A stretch of DNA of 64,000 nucleotides. Source: Escarpia spicata (Eukaryota; Annelida; Polychaeta; Sabellida; Siboglinidae). A model generated the notes under the pieces. It searched no databases, was not told where the DNA came from, and worked only from the letters and a program-made list of their open reading frames with translations. This document shows positions 57,311-64,000 of this stretch, piece after piece; positions within the stretch are counted from its first letter, which is position 1; the number at the start of each line of letters is the position of its first letter. The DNA is taken from positions 60,264,609 to 60,328,608 of the forward strand of contig OZ023205.1 of NCBI GenBank assembly GCA_963995525.1. Direction: 5' to 3'. Both the position numbers and the translations under genes were made by a program.

Positions 57311-58251
57311 ACCTTTCAAAGAATTATTTTACTTCGCCCAAGCTATGTTCCTCCCCTCCCCGTCTTACGATGTCACAGTCGGCACAACCGAGACAGCCAC
57401 AAGGTGACGGAAGATGTGAAGATTTGTGGCAGCAAAAATGTTGTAGTGCTGTTGAAGTTCAGGAAGCCCCCCAATATGCCTTTTCGTTCCCGCGTCACTA
57501 GGTATTTTAATTATGTCTACCTCTAGTAATATAGCTGTATGAATATTATTTTACAATTCTACACTCACGGGTAGGTCTGGGCTTATCGATTGAAGTGAAT
57601 TTCACATTTTCACCTTGTGAACTTTTTCTCGTCATTTTGAACAAACGATCTAGTGTCTGTGAGCACAATATTGGGTTTATGTAGCGATGTTGTGTATTTG
57701 TTAACATTTGGTAAAATTACTACCACGACTGTCATCTACCAAGGCTCCCCGTCAAGGGACGGGCTTTTTTATGATTAAAGCATTTGATAACGAATATTCG
57801 GTAGGCCTACCGTCCGACAGGCTTCGTTTACCTCCGAGTTTTATGGAGCAAGAAAACACCCAGCTGCTGTTTGCGTCATTGATTCAACAACGAAAAGAAG
57901 AAAAAATGAAAGGGACAATCTGTGGAACAAACGGAGAATGAATATAGCAGTAGCCCATGTCAGTTGGATTTAAAAGTGTACTCCACTATGCATGCGAGCA
58001 GATGTATAGTTGGGCTGCATAATTAAGCATGCACGTGGCAACAAGCTCAACAATTATTCGTATAAAGACAATTATTTATTGGATATTTTGTGCACATTAC
58101 ACCACAATTATGCATAAAATTCAAGAAATAAGTGGCAGAGAATGTACTTATGGGATAATTTTGATACAGTTGGGCTGCAACGTTGATACAATATACCTCG
58201 AATGTATTATTATCAGCTTACAAAGAATTGCTTTAATTTGATCTTCCCAGG
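57311..58251. other. Gap between the two Gypsy elements
   Basis: AT-rich sequence without a recognisable gene. Plus-strand frames at 57269-57526, 57708-57941 and 58029-58241 have no motifs. Confidence 0.5.
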
Positions 58252-58382
58252 TGCCGATCAATGTCAGTGACACATAACAGAGTTTAATTCACGCAAATAT
58301 ACCGACTGCTTCGACGGGAGCTCACAACAGCAAAAAAAGACCACACTGCAATAATGTCCCACGTAAAGTCAGTTACGTTACA
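58252..58382 (-). repeat. Left (3') LTR of Gypsy element 2
   Basis: About 131 bp. Its right end (minus-strand start) is TGTAACGTAACTG beside the polypurine tract. Shares CGACTGCTTCGACGGGAGCT and GACCACACTGCAATAATGTC with the right LTR. The left boundary is approximate. Confidence 0.78.
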
Positions 58383-58458
58383 TCCCTTTCCTTTTACAAA
58401 AAAAGTCAATTGTGTAAGAAATCAAATAACACACTAATATAAACACGACAAATGTATA

Positions 58459-59730
58459 TCAATGTTGATAGTCAGCCAAGTACGACGGTGGCTTTCTGGC
58501 CCGTGTGCCTCTGCGCACAGGTGATGTTTCGACACGAACCGGTGACGGGACGACACGAGAAGGTGACACATCATCGGACGGTGTGCCATGCATCAGCACA
58601 GGATCCTCACGCGGCGGTGAGTCCGCATCCATCGGGACGTTGTCGTCGACACGAGGCAGAGTCGCACGAGCTTCTCGTGAGAGTAGATGCATCGGAGTCT
58701 CGCACTCAGGTCGCGGAAGACACTCGTTGACGACACGTAACGCACGTCGGTTGCGTCTGTACCTATACCCATTGACAAGCACAAGGTACGAACGGTTGGA
58801 TAGCTTCTTTGAACACTCTCCAAGCGTCCAAGTGTCTTGACTGGGTAGCTTCATGCGAATAGCACTGCCTGGTGCTATCGGCTCCAACTGATGCGAAGAC
58901 TTGTTGTACTGCAGACGTTGCGCTTCCTTCATAGCCTTCCTGTCACGAGGCACGTCAACCGCAAGTTGTGGTTTCAACATCGCGCGTTGCATCGGAAGTG
59001 ACGTTCTGCATCTATGACTGAACAGTAGCTGTGCTGGTGACGCGCTGTATCCCTCACGTACTGTATTTATGAAGCTCTGCAACGCCAACTGGACGTCGCT
59101 GCCGTCTTCCAACGCCTTCTTCATCAGGTTCTTCACGGTCCCAATGGCTCGTTCAGCTTGCCCATTGCTCTGTGGATAGCGTGGGCTACTCGTAACATGC
59201 TTGATATCCCATGACTGCGTGAACGCTCTGAACTCCCCGCAGGAGAATTGGGGCCCGTTGTCTGAGACCAGCAATTCGGGCGAACCGTGACGTGCAAACT
59301 GTGAGCGCATTGCGTCGATGAGACACGTTGCACGCGTACTCGAACCAAGTCGTGCCAGCTCAAAGAAGTTAGAGTAGTAGTCGACAAGTAGAAGGTAGTG
59401 CTGACCTTGTATCTCAAACAAGTCGGCACCAACCTTCGCCCAAGGTCGATCTGGAACCGCGTGTGGCATCAACGATTCCTTGCACTGCTCAGGACGATAC
59501 GTGTTGCACACACTACACTGACTGACGGAGTCGGTGATTTGTTGGTTCATCAGTGGCCAATACACAGCATCCTTTGCGAGACGAATGCAACCCTGTATGC
59601 CCTGATGAGATCGTTGAACCGTGGCGATTATGTCTTTTCGCACGCTGGTCGGCACTACAATCCTATTGTCTTTGAAGACCAGACCATTCTGCACGGTCAA
59701 CTCGTGGCGCACGTTGTAGTATGCGCGCAC
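58459..59730 (-). pseudogene. Integrase of Gypsy element 2
   Basis: 423 residues, a continuous frame. The N-terminal zinc domain has SHQGIQGC...CSVC, with one of the two His less clear. The core has ADLFEIQGQHY, SDNGPQF and SNGQAERAI (D, D, E). The C-terminal tail is proline- and charge-rich, ending PPSYLADYQH. The best-preserved protein of the element. Confidence 0.82.
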
Positions 59731-59803
59731 GTCAAGGTCAGTGTCCGACTTTTGCGAAGGCCATCCTCTCAGGGTAGTCTGTATGAGTTTCTATAGAACA
59801 CAG

Positions 59804-60334
59804 TCACTCGCGGTGGCAGCTCGTAGCTCCTGTAGTCGTCTGGGAGACATTGACAGTCCTTCCGTCAGGTCGATCTCTGCGAACGTGACTGCATGCACAC
59901 TCGGGTCGCCTGGAATGTACGCCCGACTTAGCGTATCCGCGATGTACATCTCCGCGCATATATGTGACATCTAGACTGTACCGCTGGAGTCGCAGCAGCA
60001 TTCGCTGTAAGCGCTTAGGAGCAGTCACTAAGGGCCTCTTAAAAATCACTTCCAGTGGCTTGTGGTCGCTCTGTACGTGCACCTTATCTCTGCCGTAGAC
60101 GTACTGATCGAACTTCTCGCAGGCGAAAACTATAGCTAACAACTCTTTCTCGATCTGCGCATAGTTTTTCTCAGCGCTGGTCAGCGCACGTGATGCACAG
60201 GCGACCGGAAGCCCGTTCTGAAGCAACCCAGCGCCAAGCCCGCTGTCAGATGCGTCGCACTGTATGACTACTGGCTTCATCACATCGTAGTACTCTAGAG
60301 CTAAGTATCGGTGTATACTTGCCCTGAAGAACAT
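59804..60334 (-). pseudogene. RNase H part of pol, Gypsy element 2
   Basis: Contains IQCDASDSGLGAGLLQNGLP, NYAQIEKELLAIVF and VQSDHKPLEVIF, the catalytic carboxylates of the Gypsy RNase H. It starts straight after the RT deletion and loses frame near 59950. Confidence 0.82.
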
Positions 60335-61445
60335 TGAACACGAGTCGGTGTCTGACGCCTTTCCTGACGACAGAAAGCTTACACTGCCCCAATGCCTTCT
60401 CGCGCGTGCCTACGTACGTGACGATAGTCGTTTTGACTTGTCTCAGTTTGGCCAGCGATGCATCTCCAGTCACTCGTACACACTCATCACGTGGTAGCAC
60501 ACAGCAATCCGCTCCACTATCGATTTGGAATCTGATTGGCACGCCACTGTCGCCCAGATTTAGCGTAATCATGGCGCGGCGCTTGTTGCCTACACTGTTC
60601 ACTGTAGTGAGTGTGCCAACATTGAACTCGTTGTCCCTCACTGAACTTTGCACTTGCTTCAAGTTCTTCTGTTTGCATCTGCTTTGGAAGTGGTTTAATT
60701 TTCCGCATTTACGGCACTCCTTCCCAAATGCAGGGCAGCTCATCGGCGCATGCTCGAAGGAACAATTCTTGCATTTGCTGTACGATGGCTTCTTCAGTGT
60801 GTCGCGTGACTGACGACCTTGCTGATCCTGCTGACCTCGATGATCCTGATGACCTGGATGACCTCGCTGATGAACCGCACTGACAGTTTGCTCGCCCGAC
60901 AGCACATGCATTTGCTCTGCTGCAGCCTCAGCCGCTTGAACCATCTCATAGGCTCTGTCGAGTGTGAGGTTCTTTTCTCGCAGCAATCGCTCACGCACCT
61001 TGGCATCGCGCAGACCGTGTACAAAACGATCGCGCAGAATCTGGCTCGTCGTAATTATCCCAAAATCACAGCTGTCGGCTGCGACACGCAATTCTGTTAA
61101 ATAGCAAGACCCAGATTCACCAGCCTCCTGGTGGCGGCAATGGAATTTATAACGCTCATAGATTGTGTTTTGTCTAGGGTTACAGTGTTCCTCAAATGTG
61201 TTGAGCACGTCTTGTATTCTATCCTCGCTTTCACCATCCCCGTATTGAAAAGTGTCAAACACCTTAACTGCATCTTCTCCTATGTCGGATAGCAGTGTGC
61301 ACACCCTTTTCTTGTCGCCTGCATCATCTATCCCAGTTGCTATTTCAAACCGAGTCCATGTTTTCCTCCAGGATTTCCACAGGCTAGACGCAGATTTATA
61401 ATTTATGTTGAGGGGCTTCGGTGCTGGAATATTAACTGTTGCCAT
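60319..61445 (-). pseudogene. Gag-protease of Gypsy element 2
   Basis: Starts MATVNIPAPKPLNIN at 61445. Gag has a DRFVHGLRDAKVRERLL segment and a double zinc knuckle (CKNCSFEHAPMSC, CRKCGKLNHFQSRC). A retroviral-type protease follows with the active-site triad DSGAD. The frame continues into unrelated residues after the RT deletion point, ending at 60246. Intact up to that point but cut off from its polymerase. Confidence 0.82.
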
Positions 61446-61545
61446 GTCTTAAACTCGCGACTTTACGGTAATGCAAAATGTCAAAGCCAGCAACGGAATG
61501 TGGTTTCAAATTTGCGAGACAGGTTCGTGTTTATTTCTGACACCA

Positions 61546-61733
61546 TGTTACCGTGTCCTACTCTGTTCAGTGACACAGAACAGAGTTTAATTCACGCAAA
61601 GATACCGAATTTAATTCATGCAAAGATACAGAGTTTAATTCACGCAAAGATACCGACTGCTTCGACGGGAGCTCACAATAGCAAAAAAAGACCACACTGC
61701 AATAATGTCCCACGTAAAGTCAGTTACGTTACA
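61546..61733 (-). repeat. Right (5') LTR of Gypsy element 2
   Basis: About 188 bp with TGTAAC...GTAACA ends on the minus strand. It carries three copies of a TTTAATTCACGCAAAGATAC motif where the other LTR has one. Confidence 0.8.
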
Positions 61734-61788
61734 GTGCGGCCTGTTGTTTCAGACTGTCCATGAAATTGCAATCGTGGAATTTAGTATT

Positions 61789-62050
61789 TCTTGATATCAC
61801 CCTAAAGATAATATTCTTATCTACACGTTTGTCGCTGGATGTACACAGGAATTGTGTTAACTGCTTGAGTTATTTCCGTTTGAACGTCGCGAAAGCTCAA
61901 CCTTACATTATATGCGCTGTCGCGTAAACATTGCAGGATTAAGCATTCGCGATGTTCAAACGGAAATAACTCAAAAACTAAAAACAAATCTTGGGTACAT
62001 TCAGTAACAAACTTGTAGATAATATTATTATCTATATTGTGATATTAAGA
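61789..62050. repeat. Long inverted repeat, arms of about 105 bp
   Basis: 61789-61893 and 61947-62050 are imperfect reverse complements; the innermost 27 bases (GAGTTATTTCCGTTTGAAC, then GTCGCGAA) differ at one position. A loop of about 53 nt separates the arms. A third, diverged direct copy of the right arm is at 62050-62175. Could fold into a long hairpin or be a foldback element. Confidence 0.85.
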
Positions 62051-62279
62051 CATATTCAATCCCATTGCAAGTTTGAGCATCCGCAATGTTGAGACAGCAA
62101 TACCTCAAAAAGTAAAGAAAATTCCTGGGTTCATCCAGCAACACATTTGTATGTAAGATTATTATATTTACTTTCTTAAATTCCGCCTTTGCAATTTTAG
62201 GTACGTCCTGAAACACCAACTCGCATAGATGCGCGTCATGCTAAATCCTAGCGGTGCTACGTGCGGTGACGCCACCAGG

Positions 62280-62435
62280 GGCCGGTTTCATGAAGCGGCT
62301 AAGAACGTTCTTAACGCTAAGATGATTGTGTTAGTAAATGACGTGATGTTTTTAATATAAGCGAACATATGAGTTTACGCAAACACTTGACGCTAAGTAA
62401 TTGCGTAACTGTAAGTATGCTTCATGAAACCGGCC
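62280..62435. mobile_element. Palindromic MITE, 156 bp
   Basis: Ends GGCCGGTTTCATGAAGC (62280) and its perfect reverse complement GCTTCATGAAACCGGCC (62419-62435). The interior also contains CTAAGAACGTTCTTAACGCT and TTGACGCTAAGTAATTGCG. No ORF. A non-autonomous transposon. Confidence 0.8.
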
Positions 62436-62529
62436 GGTAGGTGTTGCAAAAACTGTACAGACAATGTACAGAACAGTGCAACCAAAAGGGGTCTTGAAAA
62501 GGGTGACGGAGAGGGGTAAAAAATGAGTT

Positions 62530-64000
62530 GACTAGGCAAGGCACTATTTTTAGATTATATTTCATTAATGACTACAAGATCAACGGAGACCCAGCGGTAC
62601 TAAATTGTCCACATACCACCAAAGAGGACGACTACCCCAATGTTCGTGAGGAAGTGGAGGCTGCAGTGAAAAAAGAACGTCAGCTGAAATTGGTAACCTA
62701 CCAGCAGAACTGGTTCACGCTGGGGGAGAAGCCTTGATCACCACCCTCACAACAATCTGCAACAAAACCTGGCAGACAGGAGAATGGCCCACCCCATGGA
62801 CCCAGTCACTGATCATCATGCTTCCCAAGAAAGGCAACCTACAGCTGTGCCAACATTATAGAACAATCAGCCTCATCAGTCACTCGAGCAAAGTCATGCT
62901 GAAGATCCTACTCAACAGACTCAAACCCCAGGTGGAAAAGATCATCGCAGCAGAACAGGCGAGTTTTCGAACAGAACGGAGCGCCAGTGAACAGACTTCG
63001 ACCTTAGAATCCTTTGCGAGAAACATCTTCTACACCAGCAAAGCCTTACCATGTTTTCATATACTTTAAGAAGGCCTTTGATAGGGTTTGGCATGCGGCC
63101 CTATGGGCGACCATGAGGAAGTACAATATTGGCTCCAATCTTGTCCGAACCATTGAACACCTATATGACAAGGCTACCAATCATGCAATCATCTTCAATG
63201 GCACCATAGGAGATGCACTATCATCCACCCTCTTCAACATCTTTCTGGAAAGGATCATGAATGATGCCTTGGAAACCATCAAGGCACTATCAGCATTGGA
63301 GACAGGACAATCATCAACCTTCGCTTCGCTGATGTCATCGACGGCCTAGCAGGAGAAGAACAAGAATTAGTCAACTTGGTGGAGTGCCTCGACAAAACCT
63401 CTACAGCATACGGCATGGAGATTAGCGCCAAAAAGCCCAAATTGATGACAAACAACACACAAGGCATCAACACAGAGGTAAAGTTAACGGACAGAGACTT
63501 GAAACAGTAACAAGTTTCAAGTACTTGGGATCAATCATCACAGGCGAGGGTTCCAAACCTGATACACTTGCCAGGATTGCACAGACAACAGATGCGCTCC
63601 CTTGTCATGCCCATCTTTCTATACGCTTGTGAAACACGGACCCTCTCAGAAGATCTAAAGAAGAGGATACATGCCATGGAAATGAAGAGCTTTCGGAAGA
63701 TCTTGCGTATATCATACAAAAACCATGTTACTAACGAAGACGTTCGCAACAAGATCAAACAAGCCATCGGACCTTACGAAGACCTCCTTACAACAGTCAA
63801 GAAGAGTCAACTGAAATGGTACAGTTACGTCTCACAATCATCTGGCCTTGCAAAGACCATCTTGCAAGGTACCGTGAGAGGGGAGAGAAGAAGGGTTAGA
63901 CAGGAAAAGAGGTGGGAAGACAACATCAAAAATGGACAGGACTGGAGTTCGCCGACTCCCAGAGGGCTGTGGAGAACAAGGAAACGTGGAGAGAGCTGGT
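62530..64000 (+). mobile_element. Non-LTR retrotransposon RT, degenerate, runs off the right edge
   Basis: Reads through several frames: TGEWPTPWTQSLIIMLPKKG, YRTISLISHSSKVMLKILLN, then HVFIYFKKAFDRVWHAALW, LFNIFLERIMNDAL, LRFADVIDGLAG, FKYLGSIITGEGSKP, LYACET and RWYSYVSQSSGLAKTILQGT-like residues. This is the order of a LINE RT and its C-terminal region. The catalytic FADD is FADV, and frameshifts at about 62735, 63040 and 63300 show that it is dead. A different family from the other two LINEs here. Confidence 0.85.

Larger units (their letters stand above)
58252..61733 (-). mobile_element. Gypsy-type LTR retrotransposon 2, both LTRs, RT core deleted
   Basis: Minus-strand element of roughly 3.5 kb: right LTR (61546-61733), a TGGTGTCAG primer-binding-site-like sequence just inside it (about 61535-61545), gag-protease, RNase H, integrase, polypurine tract AAAAGGAAAGGGA (58383-58395) and left LTR. 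The protease frame (ending near QGKYTPIL) meets the RNase H domain near 60319 with no YxDD-containing RT between, so the polymerase core of a normal 5-kb element is gone. There is also a frameshift near 59950 and a stop near 59790. It cannot move on its own but could be mobilised in trans. Confidence 0.88.

Overview
This is metazoan nuclear DNA. Genes are split by GT-AG introns (one intron carries U12-type signals), intergenic DNA is AT-rich, and there are tRNA-derived SINEs, non-LTR and Gypsy-type LTR retrotransposons, MITEs and very many minisatellites. By my rough sum of array lengths, tandem arrays cover more than a third of the window. Intron-dense conserved genes plus intronic minisatellites that overlap splice junctions suggest a marine invertebrate. 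I recall such minisatellites being described in amphioxus (Branchiostoma), so that is my best guess, but the species cannot be proven from this sequence.

Three host genes are recognisable. GRIPAP1 (GRASP-1, a coiled-coil recycling-endosome protein) runs on the minus strand from its start codon at 19630 to past the left edge; seven exons are placed. ALG12 (ER alpha-1,6-mannosyltransferase of N-glycan precursor assembly, GT22) runs on the plus strand from 20155 to 43477 in nine exons. The two genes are head to head, with about 525 bp between start codons. A third minus-strand gene (50194-52304, two coding exons) encodes a 250-residue class II aldolase/adducin-head-like protein with all three zinc-ligand histidines.

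The most striking feature is a set of minisatellites whose repeat units are copies of splice junctions. GRIPAP1 exon 2's donor is repeated about 61 times in 25-bp units (13815-15348). ALG12 exon 3's acceptor plus its first exon bases is repeated about 188 times in 44-bp units (21648-29892). The 3' end and donor of the same exon 3 are repeated about 6 times (30067-30487). ALG12 exon 5's acceptor plus 16 exon bases is repeated about 125 times in 29/32-bp units (32785-36681). For the first two, the repeat period equals the distance between a short direct repeat in the exon and one in the intron (CAAG and CAG), which suggests how the arrays began.

From left to right: 1-19630 is GRIPAP1 with intronic MITEs, minisatellites and two LINE remnants, one of which has a 32-bp minisatellite inside its reverse-transcriptase ORF. 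19631-20154 is the shared promoter region. 20155-43600 is ALG12. 43700-50190 is intergenic DNA with a purine-rich array, SINEs and a hairpin-forming AT-rich array. 50194-52304 is the aldolase-like gene. 54208-57310 and 58252-61733 are two defective Gypsy elements, both lacking the reverse-transcriptase core. 61789-62435 holds a long inverted repeat and a palindromic MITE. 62530-64000 is a degenerate LINE that runs off the right edge.
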